A stretch of DNA of 64,000 bases from an uncultured Oscillospiraceae bacterium (GTDB lineage Bacteria; Bacillota; Clostridia; Oscillospirales; Oscillospiraceae), in contig CAKTKU010000005.1 of NCBI GenBank assembly GCA_934572335.1, positions 34,539 to 98,538 of the forward strand. The letters are read 5' to 3'. A program made the translations under genes and the position numbers. Positions 42,667 to 51,068 of the stretch are shown here, piece after piece (position 1 is the first letter of the stretch; the number at the start of each line of letters is the position of its first letter). A model generated the notes under the pieces. That model was given only the letters and a program-made list of their open reading frames with translations. It had not been told where the DNA came from and ran no database searches.

Positions 42667-43908
42667 ATGAACGCCACAAAACGCCCGCTTGAGGGCATCA
42701 AGGTCGTGGAGCTTGCGACCTTCATCGCAGCGCCCTGCTGCGCCAGATACCTCGCCGATCTCGGCGCGGAGGTCATCAAGGTGGAAAGCCCGAAGGGCGA
42801 TCCCCTGCGCTACACCGCCGTGAACGAGGGTCGCCCCTACGGCGACGCGGAGGACACGAGCTTCACGCTCGAAAACGCCGGGAAAAAGGTCGTCACGCTG
42901 AACACCAAGTCTGAAAAAGGGCGCGAGGCACTGGAAAAGCTGATCGCCCAGGCCGATGTTTTCATCACCAACTGGCGGCAGTCCCCGCTCAAGCGCGCGG
43001 GACTGGACTATGAGACGCTGCACGCGAAGTATCCCTCGCTCGTGATGGGCTTTGTCAGCGGGTACGGCGAGGTCGGCCCGGACAAGGATCTGCCGGGGTT
43101 TGACTTTACGGCGTACTTTGCCCGCGCGGGCGTTATGGGCACGCTCTACGACGTGGACGCAATACCCATGACCCCGATCGCCGGCTTCGGCGACCATCAG
43201 GTCGGCATGAACCTTGCCAGCGGCATACTGGCGGCGCTGCTGCGCGCAAAGACGACCGGAGAGGGAGACGAAGTCGTTGTGAGCCTTTTCCACAGCGGCG
43301 TGTGGGATGTGGCGCTCTTCCTGCAGGCGGCGCAGTACGGCGATGTGTCCACGCAGTTCCCGATAAGCCGTGCGCAGATCGCAAACCAGCTGAACATGAC
43401 GCACAAGACCGCGGACGGGCGCTGGTATCAGCTCGCCATGCCGCAGTACGATGTGCTGTACAACAAGTTCGTTGAGCAGGTGCTGATGCGCCCCGATCTT
43501 GTCAACGACCCGCGCTTTTACCCGCAGACGAATTTACAGAACAACCTGAAGGAGTTCTACGCCCTGATGGTCAACGCCATCGGCAGCATGACCGGCGCGG
43601 AGCTTGAGCGGCGCATGAAGGCCGCCGACCTGCCCTACGCCGCGTGCCAGACATGGCAGGAAGTGCTGCACGACGAGCAGGCATGGGCAAGCAGCATTCT
43701 TGAAAAGGTGAAGTTCCCCAACGGCGAGGAGCGCGCAATGGTGCGCACGCCGGTGATGTTCGCCGAGACTGAGCTGCCCCCCTATGAGCGCGGGCACTTC
43801 TTCGGCGAGGATACGCGCGAGGTGCTTGCCTCCCTCGGCTACACCGAGGAGGAGATCGCGGCGATGTTCGCCGCCGGTGAAGCCGCCGACGTAAAGCGCA
43901 TTGGATAA
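42667..43908 (+). CDS. Class III (CaiB/BaiF, FldA-like) CoA-transferase
   Basis: A 413-residue family III CoA-transferase. Features: LEGIKVVELATFIAAPCCARYLADLGAEVIKVE, FTLENAGKKVVTLNTKS, NWRQSPLKRAGLDYETL, and the catalytic aspartate region AGFGDHQVGMNLASGILAALL. It would exchange CoA between the end-product acyl-CoA and the incoming 2-hydroxyacid, as HadA and FldA do. Operon position after the dehydratase subunits supports this. A CoA-transferase and a separate CoA ligase in one locus suggest two entry points or a priming step. Confidence 0.92.
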   Translation: MNATKRPLEGIKVVELATFIAAPCCARYLADLGAEVIKVESPKGDPLRYTAVNEGRPYGDAEDTSFTLENAGKKVVTLNTKSEKGREALEKLIAQADVFITNWRQSPLKRAGLDYETLHAKYPSLVMGFVSGYGEVGPDKDLPGFDFTAYFARAGVMGTLYDVDAIPMTPIAGFGDHQVGMNLASGILAALLRAKTTGEGDEVVVSLFHSGVWDVALFLQAAQYGDVSTQFPISRAQIANQLNMTHKTADGRWYQLAMPQYDVLYNKFVEQVLMRPDLVNDPRFYPQTNLQNNLKEFYALMVNAIGSMTGAELERRMKAADLPYAACQTWQEVLHDEQAWASSILEKVKFPNGEERAMVRTPVMFAETELPPYERGHFFGEDTREVLASLGYTEEEIAAMFAAGEAADVKRIG

Positions 43909-43929
43909 TTTCAAAACACAGCGAAGACT

Positions 43930-43962
43930 ATACGGCAGCCCAACGGCTGCCGTATGCTTTTT
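43930..43962 (+). terminator. Terminator of the dehydratase operon
   Basis: Stem ATACGGCAGCC / GGCTGCCGTAT with a CAAC loop, then GCTTTTT. Confidence 0.87.
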
Positions 43963-44082
43963 GCGGCATAACGCCGCGTTTTATGCCGCTTTTCGCGGTC
44001 ATGTTCAAACTCCAGCACAATGACATTTTTTCGACAGATAAATATACTGGGCTATACATTATTACACACAAGGTGGGAAAGT

Positions 44083-45348
44083 ATGAAACAAAAGAAAGCC
44101 TCCCTATGGACAAGGGACTTCATTGTCGTCATCGCGGCGACATTCTTCACGGGCATTGTGATGGGCATACTGGACTCGTGCCTCGCGCCGTTTGCCAACG
44201 ATATGTTCTCATCCAAGACCCTCGGCGGGTATCTGACCTCGCTTTTCAACCTCGGCTCTATCATCATGGCATTTTTCAGCGGCCGCTTCGTCGACCTGCG
44301 CGGGCGGAAGAAAATGTTCTTCGTCGGCGCGATAATCTTCGCCATACCGACGTTCGTGTGCGCCGCGTTCCCCACGCCGACTGTCAGCCTCACCACGCGC
44401 TTCATTCAGGGTCTCGGCAAGGCGATCGTCGGCGTGGCGGGAGCGAGCATCGTGGCGGACATCGTCCCGGCTGACCGTCTCGGCGAGGGCATGAGCCTCT
44501 ACGGTCTCGGCTCAACGCTGGCACGCGCGTTCGGTCCGTCCATCGGGCTTGCCATCTGCGAGGGCAGCGGGTACAACATGATGTTTTTCGTGTCGGCGGC
44601 GGTGTACGCCCTCGCCGGGGTCGTCATCCTCTTCTCCAACTACGAGAGCAAGCCGGAATACAAGGCGCTGATAGCGCAGAAAACACTCGCCGCGGAGAGC
44701 GCGAACGCCGCCGCGGGCGCGGAGTACAAGGGCGTATGGAAGCTTGTTGAGAAGCGCGCGTTCCTCGCCTCCATCAACTACACCATCTATTTCGCGGCAA
44801 CAGCGGCGCTGCTCGTGTTCAACACGACGTTCTCGCAGGAGGTGCTGGGGCTGAGCTCCGGGCAGATAGGCACGTTCTACATCGTCTCCTCCGTGACCAT
44901 TCTCATCGGGCGTATGTTCCTCGGCTCGCTCTCTGATAAAAACGCGCTGTACTCCCTCGTGCCGTCGTATATCTTCCTCTTCCTTATGTACATCGTGCTG
45001 ATGAACTTCTGCGTGGGGAACTACTTCATGTACCTCGTCGCGGCGGCGCTGTACGGTCTTGCGACCTGCGTTGCGATGGCGACATATAACTCCATCGCCA
45101 TTGTCGACTCCCCCAAGGGCAGGAACGCCGCAGCAAACGCCGTGTTCTACTTCCTGATGGACGCTGGCATGATGGTCGCCGCGGGCGCGCTCGGCCCCGT
45201 TATAGACGCGATGGAGACCCCGGCGGCGGGCTACCGCGTGTGCTTTGAGATCTCCATGCTGGTGGCCGGCGTCGCGCTCGTGATGACGCTTGTGTGCTTC
45301 AGCAACAAAGCCCGCGCCAAACGCCGTGCCAAATACGGCATTGATTGA
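44083..45348 (+). CDS. MFS transporter next to the dehydratase operon
   Basis: About 421 residues and twelve hydrophobic helices. The conserved loop GRFVDLRGRKKMFFVGA between helices 2 and 3 marks the major facilitator superfamily, and ADIVPADRLGEGMSLYGLGSTLARAFGPSIG follows in helices 4-5. I place the start at 44083 because AAGGTGGG lies upstream; the longer reading from 44020 lacks a site. It follows the operon terminator, so it is at least partly separate. Probable carrier for the acid substrate or product of the locus. Confidence 0.85.
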   Translation: MKQKKASLWTRDFIVVIAATFFTGIVMGILDSCLAPFANDMFSSKTLGGYLTSLFNLGSIIMAFFSGRFVDLRGRKKMFFVGAIIFAIPTFVCAAFPTPTVSLTTRFIQGLGKAIVGVAGASIVADIVPADRLGEGMSLYGLGSTLARAFGPSIGLAICEGSGYNMMFFVSAAVYALAGVVILFSNYESKPEYKALIAQKTLAAESANAAAGAEYKGVWKLVEKRAFLASINYTIYFAATAALLVFNTTFSQEVLGLSSGQIGTFYIVSSVTILIGRMFLGSLSDKNALYSLVPSYIFLFLMYIVLMNFCVGNYFMYLVAAALYGLATCVAMATYNSIAIVDSPKGRNAAANAVFYFLMDAGMMVAAGALGPVIDAMETPAAGYRVCFEISMLVAGVALVMTLVCFSNKARAKRRAKYGID

Positions 45349-45360
45349 TGCAGGTATACG

Positions 45361-45402
45361 AAAAAAATCTGTCGAGGTGTGAAAGCCTTGACAGATTTTT
45401 TA
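45361..45402. terminator. Bidirectional terminator between MFS and butyrate kinase genes
   Basis: Arms AAAAATCTGTC / GACAGATTTTT with inner AGG/CCT. Poly-A on the left and poly-T on the right serve both convergent genes. Confidence 0.88.
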
Positions 45403-45440
45403 TATCTTGTTAAGTTGGACGTTAAGTAAATGCTTTTAGC

Positions 45441-46586
45441 TCAGCCCTTATAATCCTTGAGCTCCGGTGCGCCCTTGCAGTGGAAGCCGGTGAACACGGG
45501 AATACCGGTGTACTCCTTTACAGGCTCCTTGCCGGTGATGGCGCGGACAGCGCCGGAAGCGAGACCTTCCATCTCAAACTCGCCCGCCTGATCGATGACC
45601 GGGGCGATCCAGGAGATATAAGGTCTGAGGTGCTCCTTGAGATACGGGTCTTTGGACATGCCGCCGGTAAGGATGATAGCGTCGACCTTGCCCTCCAGCA
45701 CGGCTGCACATGCGCCGACCTGCTTTGCCGCCTGATAGATAAAAGCGTTGTAGATAAGCTCGGCATACTCGTCGCCCTCATTGATGCGCTTTACGATCTC
45801 GCGCGCGTCAGCGGTCTTGAGATGGTCGGTGAGACCGCCGCTCTTGGAGATACGGGCGATCATCTCGCTCTCGGTGTACTTGCCGGAGAAGCACATTTTC
45901 ACAACATCCGTCGGGGGGACCCAGCCGGAGCGCGTGGGCGCCATCGGTCCATCGCCGGAGAGCGCATCGTTGCACGCGATGAGCTTGCCTTTCCTGTGCG
46001 CGCCGATGGTCACGCCGCCGCCGAGATGGCAGACGATGAAGTTCATGTCCTCATACTTTTTGCCCATAGCCTCCGCGTAGCGGATGCAGTTTTCCTTGTG
46101 GTTGAGCTGGTGGCCGCGGCTCTCGCGGAAATGGTCATAAAACCCGGTAACGCGCTCATAGTCGCAGTACTCGTCCACATCGGGCGGGTTGACAGTGAAG
46201 AACTTATCCCCGCCATACTCCTTGGACAGCCCAACAATGATCTGCGGTCCGAGGACGTTGGGGTGGCGGTTGGACCTGCTGGTGACCTCGTAGACAAGGC
46301 TTCCCTCGCCGACGTTATAAATGCCGCCCTCAAGACCGACGAGACCGCCGACGATGGTGGCGTAAGCGTCAATACCGGTCATGTCGAGCTTGTTTTCAAC
46401 AATAGCGCTCTTGACGGTGCTGATGCGGATGGGGAGCTGATCCTGAATGGTGGGGCAGGCTTTCAGCACCGCGATGTCATGGTTGACGTCCTGCTGGAAC
46501 ACCTTCTCGCCGCCGACAAAGAGCGCGATCTTTGTGGAGGTCGAGCCGGAGTTCGCAACGAAAACAACGTATTTATTATCTCTCAT
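45441..46586 (-). CDS. buk: Butyrate kinase-family acyl kinase
   Basis: A 381-residue ASKHA kinase that makes ATP from an acyl phosphate. Motifs: VFVANSGSTSTKIALF (phosphate 1), NFIVCHLGGGVTIGAHRKGKLIACNDALSGDGPMAPTRSG, and AIILTGGMSKDPYLKEHL (adenosine). About 20 residues longer than typical butyrate kinases, so the substrate may be a different short or branched acyl phosphate. It follows the acyl carrier protein gene by three bases, an unusual pairing, and is transcribed away from the PucR-type regulator. Confidence 0.9.
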   Translation of the reverse strand: MRDNKYVVFVANSGSTSTKIALFVGGEKVFQQDVNHDIAVLKACPTIQDQLPIRISTVKSAIVENKLDMTGIDAYATIVGGLVGLEGGIYNVGEGSLVYEVTSRSNRHPNVLGPQIIVGLSKEYGGDKFFTVNPPDVDEYCDYERVTGFYDHFRESRGHQLNHKENCIRYAEAMGKKYEDMNFIVCHLGGGVTIGAHRKGKLIACNDALSGDGPMAPTRSGWVPPTDVVKMCFSGKYTESEMIARISKSGGLTDHLKTADAREIVKRINEGDEYAELIYNAFIYQAAKQVGACAAVLEGKVDAIILTGGMSKDPYLKEHLRPYISWIAPVIDQAGEFEMEGLASGAVRAITGKEPVKEYTGIPVFTGFHCKGAPELKDYKG

Positions 46587-46589
46587 GCT

Positions 46590-46832
46590 TCAGAACTGTC
46601 CCTCGACCCACTCTGCGGCTTCGCCGAAGGTCTTTTTCTTCTTGAGCTCCATGAACGGAACCTCAATGTCGAACTCATCCTCGAGCGCCGCGGAAAACTG
46701 CACGATGTTGGTGGATTTGCAGTGCAGATCCTCGTCAAATCTGGTGTTCTCGCTGAGATCCTCCGCCTTTGCGCCAAAGAGATCCTCCGCTTTCCTGCAC
46801 AGAACCTGAACGGCTTCATCACGAATAGACAT
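46590..46832 (-). CDS. Acyl carrier protein with unusual KST attachment motif
   Basis: An 80-residue four-helix acyl carrier protein. Helix 2 reads STNIVQFSAALEDEFDIEVP, matching standard ACPs, but the phosphopantetheine motif DSL is replaced by KST; the acceptor serine, S40, is kept. A dedicated AcpS gene lies 6 kb away in the same PucR-controlled cluster. First gene of the leftward acp-buk operon, with GGAGG before ATG 46832. It probably carries a pathway-specific acyl group, not fatty acid intermediates. Confidence 0.85.
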   Translation of the reverse strand: MSIRDEAVQVLCRKAEDLFGAKAEDLSENTRFDEDLHCKSTNIVQFSAALEDEFDIEVPFMELKKKKTFGEAAEWVEGQF

Positions 46833-46921
46833 AATTTTTTCCTCCTATATTTTTTAATTTTAATTTGCAAATGTTTTATCAAACATCCAGCGTCATCATA
46901 GCATCTGACCCCGGAAAAATC

Positions 46922-46939
46922 TTTGTACCCCAGCACAAA
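46922..46939 (-). promoter_or_regulatory. Probable PucR-type operator upstream of acp-buk
   Basis: Read leftward: TTTGTGCTGGGGTACAAA, an imperfect palindrome with CTTTGT/ACAAAG ends. It is 22 bases upstream of a TATGAT -10 (46900-46895) and overlaps the poor -35, an activator position. A near copy lies at 48672-48689. Confidence 0.65.
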
Positions 46940-47125
46940 GATGACCGGCAGCGGATGCGTTATAATCCTGTCATAAGCTGTGAAAAATATAGTTCGGAGC
47001 ATGTTGTCTCCGGTAAGGAGTGAGCAAAAATCAAGAGCAAATACCTGTCCACTTACATCACGGAAACGCCGGGTCTGGCGATCGCCCCGGCGCACGGCAG
47101 CGCGGAGGACATTGCGTTCTCTGCC

Positions 47126-48646
47126 GTGGCGATGCTGCCGGTCGAAACAGACGCGCAGTATTCCGACCTTCGCGCCGACACGCTGTATTTCATCCGCAGC
47201 GATGTTCCCGCGCGCTTCACGTTCCCGGCGGGGCTGAGCTTCGTTGTGCTGAGGTTCAATGATGTGCTGCCGCCGGAGGAATTCCGCACGGGCGCAAAGC
47301 TCGTCATCGTGGTGGAAAACGAGGCGGCGTTCAACGGATTTTACAACCGCTGCCGCGATGTGCTGTCCATTGACGCAGAGATGAACCACGCGCTGCTGCA
47401 CCTGACAAAAATGGTTTCCAAAAACCGCACGTTCAAGGACATCGTCAAATACATCGCGCAGATATACAACAGTACGGTGAGCATCGTGGACAACGCATAC
47501 AGCGTCCTCGCCTATGCCGACCCTGTTGATGCGCCGCCGGCAAAGCTCAACAATGAATATACCCGCGGCTGGCTTGATCTCAGCGCGGTAAAGATACTCA
47601 ACCGCATTGACTTTCTCACGCCCAAGGTCAAAACGCCGGAGTGGAAATTTTACAACATTCCGCAGGATGCCGACCCGTCTGACACCGTCGGGTACAAGCG
47701 CAACAACTACTGCGTCATTTATATCAACGGCAACGCTGCCGCTGCCATCAGCATTTTTGATGACTTCAACATTGACGACTACAAGCTCAAATACATGGAG
47801 GCCATCTCCTACGTATTGAGCAGCTATATGCAGAAGCAGGAGTTTTATCAGCTCAACCGCGGCGCATACTTCAACCACCTGATGAGCGTCATCATCAGCG
47901 ATCTGCACTTTGACCCGGATGTGATGCAAAACCGCCTCGCCCTGTCCGGGTATAAGCTGGAGGAGTATAAATACATGATTGCGGTGGAGCGCACGGAGAA
48001 CAGCGACGAGAACGCCCAGCTCGACTCTCTCGGGCTGTATCTGAAAAATCTGTTTCCGAACTCCATCTACATCATTCTGAAAAACAAGCTTATCTACCTC
48101 ATGAGCGTGAAAAAGATAATGTGCCCGGAGGAGTTTGCCGGTGTGGACAAGTTTCTCAAGAGCGTGGACGTACGCGCGGGCGTGTCCAATCCGTTCAAGC
48201 TGCTGGAGACCGTGCGCATATTCATTGATGAGGCAAACGAAGCGCTGGAGATGGGGCGGCAGACGGACAGCGAACGCAATATCTATCTCTTCGAAAACTA
48301 CCACACGCTCAGCGTCGCGAAAAACCTTGTGCAATCCTGCGGTCGCCGCCCGGAGATGTATCTCTATCCGCCACTGATGGAGCTAATAGACTATGACCGG
48401 GACAACGGCAGTTCTCTCGTGGATACGCTTTATGAATATCTCAAGGACTCAAAGAACCCCAAGGCCGTGTACGAAAGGCTGTACATCCACAAGAACACCC
48501 TCTATTACCGCCTTGACAAGATCAAGCAGATAATGGGCGTGAACTACGAGGCGGCAGACGTGCAGATGAAGATAAACCTGACGTTTGCGATATTGGAATA
48601 TCAAAAGCGCAGCAAGCACGAGCCGGGAGTTATGCAAATCGACTGA
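47126..48646 (+). CDS. PucR/CdaR-family transcriptional regulator
   Basis: At least 506 residues. The C-terminal HTH_30 domain reads ENYHTLSVAKNLVQSC, LVDTLYEYLKDSKNPKAVYERLYIHKNTLYYRLDKIKQIMG, the mark of PucR and CdaR activators. The N-terminal two thirds are a ligand-sensing region. The first ATG (47126) has no ribosome site; the frame stays open upstream to a stop at 47021-47023, and AAGGAG (47015-47020) points to an ATC at 47030 or a missed GTG. The protein is therefore probably 32 residues longer. It is divergent from acp-buk and probably controls both transcription units of the cluster. Confidence 0.87.
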   Translation: MAMLPVETDAQYSDLRADTLYFIRSDVPARFTFPAGLSFVVLRFNDVLPPEEFRTGAKLVIVVENEAAFNGFYNRCRDVLSIDAEMNHALLHLTKMVSKNRTFKDIVKYIAQIYNSTVSIVDNAYSVLAYADPVDAPPAKLNNEYTRGWLDLSAVKILNRIDFLTPKVKTPEWKFYNIPQDADPSDTVGYKRNNYCVIYINGNAAAAISIFDDFNIDDYKLKYMEAISYVLSSYMQKQEFYQLNRGAYFNHLMSVIISDLHFDPDVMQNRLALSGYKLEEYKYMIAVERTENSDENAQLDSLGLYLKNLFPNSIYIILKNKLIYLMSVKKIMCPEEFAGVDKFLKSVDVRAGVSNPFKLLETVRIFIDEANEALEMGRQTDSERNIYLFENYHTLSVAKNLVQSCGRRPEMYLYPPLMELIDYDRDNGSSLVDTLYEYLKDSKNPKAVYERLYIHKNTLYYRLDKIKQIMGVNYEAADVQMKINLTFAILEYQKRSKHEPGVMQID

Positions 48647-48671
48647 AACCGGCATTGTTCGCCACGGTTTT

Positions 48672-48689
48672 TTGTGCTTTGGTACAAGC
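48672..48689 (+). promoter_or_regulatory. Probable PucR-type operator upstream of the MFS-hydrolase operon
   Basis: TTTGTGCTTTGGTACAAG matches the box at 46922-46939 at 15 of 18 positions. It lies about 200 bases before the MFS start; the promoter is probably between, with TTGACA at 48776-48781 as one candidate -35. Confidence 0.6.
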
Positions 48690-48885
48690 GAAAAATGTTG
48701 CGCAAATATGGCTTAAATCCCTCAGTTTTGATTTTCACCCGCTCTTTTCGTGCAGCAAACGCATGTGGATGATTTGACAATCTTTTATTTCTCTGGTCTG
48801 CCGAACATTTTCTATTCGGGCGCGGGAACATACAATCGCGCCATAGGGCACGCGCCGGAAAAATAAAAAGATTAGGAGAAAAGAA

Positions 48886-50175
48886 ATGAACAACAAAAAA
48901 CCGGGTCTTAGAGAGGTCTTCGGCAAGAAGGGTTGGGGCATCGTCCTCATAAGCATGTTCTACTTCTTCATTGGCAGCGTTATCACCTCTGACGGTCTGA
49001 ACTCTTTGCTTCCGTTCTTCATGGCGGAATACGGACTTGACTCCGCAACTCCTCTGACCCTGTGGGTCACTGTCGGCGGCTACACCACCTTCATCGGCAA
49101 CCTCGTCTTTGGCGTATGGGGCAACAAGAAGGGTGCAAAGCCCATCATCCTCTGCGGTCTCATCGGCAACATCATTGCCTGCCTCATCCTCGCAAACGCC
49201 GTGAACATCACGCTCTATGCAATAGGCATGGTTCTGTTCGTGTTCACCACCTGCGGCGTCAGCGGCATCGGCACCGGCATACTGGGCGCTAACTGGTTCC
49301 CGACCAAGAAAGGTCAGTACATGGGCTACGCCACCATGGGTATCACCGTGTCCGGCGCGATCGGCGCTGTCTGCTGCAACTTCCTGCTGAATACTCTGGG
49401 TCTTGCCGGCTGCTTCTACATCTTCGCCGCCGTCATCGCCGTGTTCGTGCTGATCACGCTCAAGTTCGTCACCAGCAACCCCGAGGAGTCCGGCGCACAC
49501 CCCGACAACAATCCGAATATGAGCCTCCACGATGTCGAGGAGCTCGCCGCAAAGCGCAAGGCCTACGAGGCCTCCTCCAAGTGGACAAAGGGCACGATCC
49601 TCAAGTCCGGCTTCTTCTGGCAGATGGCACTGGGCTGGGGTCTGCTGGGTGTCGGCTCCTTCGGTCTCATCTCTCAGCTCTCTCTCGCCTACATAACATT
49701 CGGTCACGGCATCAACGCTTTCCTCACCATGATGGTGTGCGTGTTCCCGTTCGGCATTTTCACTTCCTGGTTCTGCGGCTGGGCGGATGACAAGTGGGGC
49801 ACGAAGGCCGCCTCCGTCGGCTGCTGCATCATGCTCATCTGCAGCCAGCTCATCATGGGCTTCTTCGGCAACAACCTCGTCGCCATGTGCATCGGCACGG
49901 CGCTCCTCTGCGGCACGCTCTCCGCGCAGAACAACACCGCAATGTCCATCGTGCAGAGCAAGTTCGGCCGCTTTGACTTTGCCAACGGCTGGACCGTGTT
50001 CTCCATGGTCTACAAGGTGTTCACCGTCGCGGGTCTTCTGGTCGTCTCCCTGCTGACCGACTGGCTGGGCAACTACCACTACTCCATCCTCGCCTGCGCC
50101 GGGTTCACCGTCATTGCTCTCATTCTTCAGGCGACCCTCAACACCGAGTGCGTCGGCAGAAACGAGCTCGACTGA
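48886..50175 (+). CDS. MFS transporter, first gene of the hydrolase/AcpS operon
   Basis: A 429-residue twelve-helix MFS protein. After a basic start (NNKKPGLREVFGKKGWGIVLISMFYFFIGS) come MFS loops such as NLVFGVWGNKKGAKPIILCG and FCGWADDKWGTKAASVG in symmetric positions. GGAG precedes ATG 48886. It belongs to the group of MFS proteins seen beside anaerobic CoA-dependent catabolic genes. Cargo unknown; probably the substrate of the downstream hydrolases. Confidence 0.87.
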   Translation: MNNKKPGLREVFGKKGWGIVLISMFYFFIGSVITSDGLNSLLPFFMAEYGLDSATPLTLWVTVGGYTTFIGNLVFGVWGNKKGAKPIILCGLIGNIIACLILANAVNITLYAIGMVLFVFTTCGVSGIGTGILGANWFPTKKGQYMGYATMGITVSGAIGAVCCNFLLNTLGLAGCFYIFAAVIAVFVLITLKFVTSNPEESGAHPDNNPNMSLHDVEELAAKRKAYEASSKWTKGTILKSGFFWQMALGWGLLGVGSFGLISQLSLAYITFGHGINAFLTMMVCVFPFGIFTSWFCGWADDKWGTKAASVGCCIMLICSQLIMGFFGNNLVAMCIGTALLCGTLSAQNNTAMSIVQSKFGRFDFANGWTVFSMVYKVFTVAGLLVVSLLTDWLGNYHYSILACAGFTVIALILQATLNTECVGRNELD

Positions 50176-50237
50176 TCTTATGATCAGCGCTGATTACTAA
50201 GCTATTACTCATCTCCACTTTTCACGGTGAAAGGCTG

Positions 50238-51065
50238 GTGCACGGCATGAAAGCAACTGAATACTTCATCGTTCACCAGCCTTTTGCCAACGTTTATCAC
50301 ATTGAGGACCGGCTCGGCGTGTACGCAACGCTCCTCGTCGGGTCAGAACGTGCGCTTCTTGTCGACACGGGTGCCGGCATCGGCGATCTTCGCGCCGCCG
50401 TCGCGCGCCTGACAGACAAACCGCTCACAGTGGTCAACACCCACGGTCACATTGACCACTTCGGCGGCAATTATCAGTTTGACCGTGTCCTCATAAATCC
50501 AAAAGAGAAAGCCATCGCCCATCACTCGCTGGCACTGCTGGATATACGCAAGATCGTGCTGGATCAAATGACCAAAGAGGAGTGCGTGCCCCAAGGGTTT
50601 GACCGCAAGGCGTACCTCGCCTATGATTTTGCCAATCTCGCGGCGCTGGAGGATGATGAAGCGTTTGACCTCGGCGGGCTGACCGTCCGGTGCGTGCCAA
50701 TGCCCTCGCACACGCCCGGAATGACCGGCTTCTATATCGACGAGCTGAAGCTCCTTCTTGGCGGCGATTCCGTCTGCGCGATGACCTGCCTTTACTTTGA
50801 GGAGGCCTCAGATATAGAAACGCACCTTGAAATGCTGCGCAGAGTGCGCGCGCTGCCGTTTGAGCATATCCTTGCTTCCCACAGCAAGCAGCTCATGGAC
50901 AGAGACGACTTTGCCGCCTTCATCGAGTGCGCCGAGAATTATGACGAGGGCAAAACCGTCCGCTATCGCGACCCCTACTATCCAAACTACGGCGGACGGA
51001 TGTTCGTTTACGAAAACAGCAAAGGCAACGTAGCAATCATTGTCTACAACAAGAACAGGAGGTAA
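50238..51065 (+). CDS. Metallo-beta-lactamase-fold hydrolase
   Basis: About 275 residues. The metal motif is THGHIDHFGG (HxHxDH) near residues 68-77; a third-ligand histidine is in MPSHTPGMTGFY, the aspartate in LLGGDSVCAM, and the last histidine in LASHSKQL. It resembles the lactonase/thioesterase branch, so an ester, lactone or thioester is the likely substrate. Start could be GTG 50238 or ATG 50247; neither has ideal spacing. 62 bases after the MFS gene and 3 before the CocE-like gene. Confidence 0.88.
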   Translation: MHGMKATEYFIVHQPFANVYHIEDRLGVYATLLVGSERALLVDTGAGIGDLRAAVARLTDKPLTVVNTHGHIDHFGGNYQFDRVLINPKEKAIAHHSLALLDIRKIVLDQMTKEECVPQGFDRKAYLAYDFANLAALEDDEAFDLGGLTVRCVPMPSHTPGMTGFYIDELKLLLGGDSVCAMTCLYFEEASDIETHLEMLRRVRALPFEHILASHSKQLMDRDDFAAFIECAENYDEGKTVRYRDPYYPNYGGRMFVYENSKGNVAIIVYNKNRR

Positions 51066-51068
51066 AAC

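Noticed and set aside
46583..48334. A 583-codon frame opposite the PucR-type gene running into acp
   Set aside because: Overlaps two well-supported genes and lacks recognisable domains.
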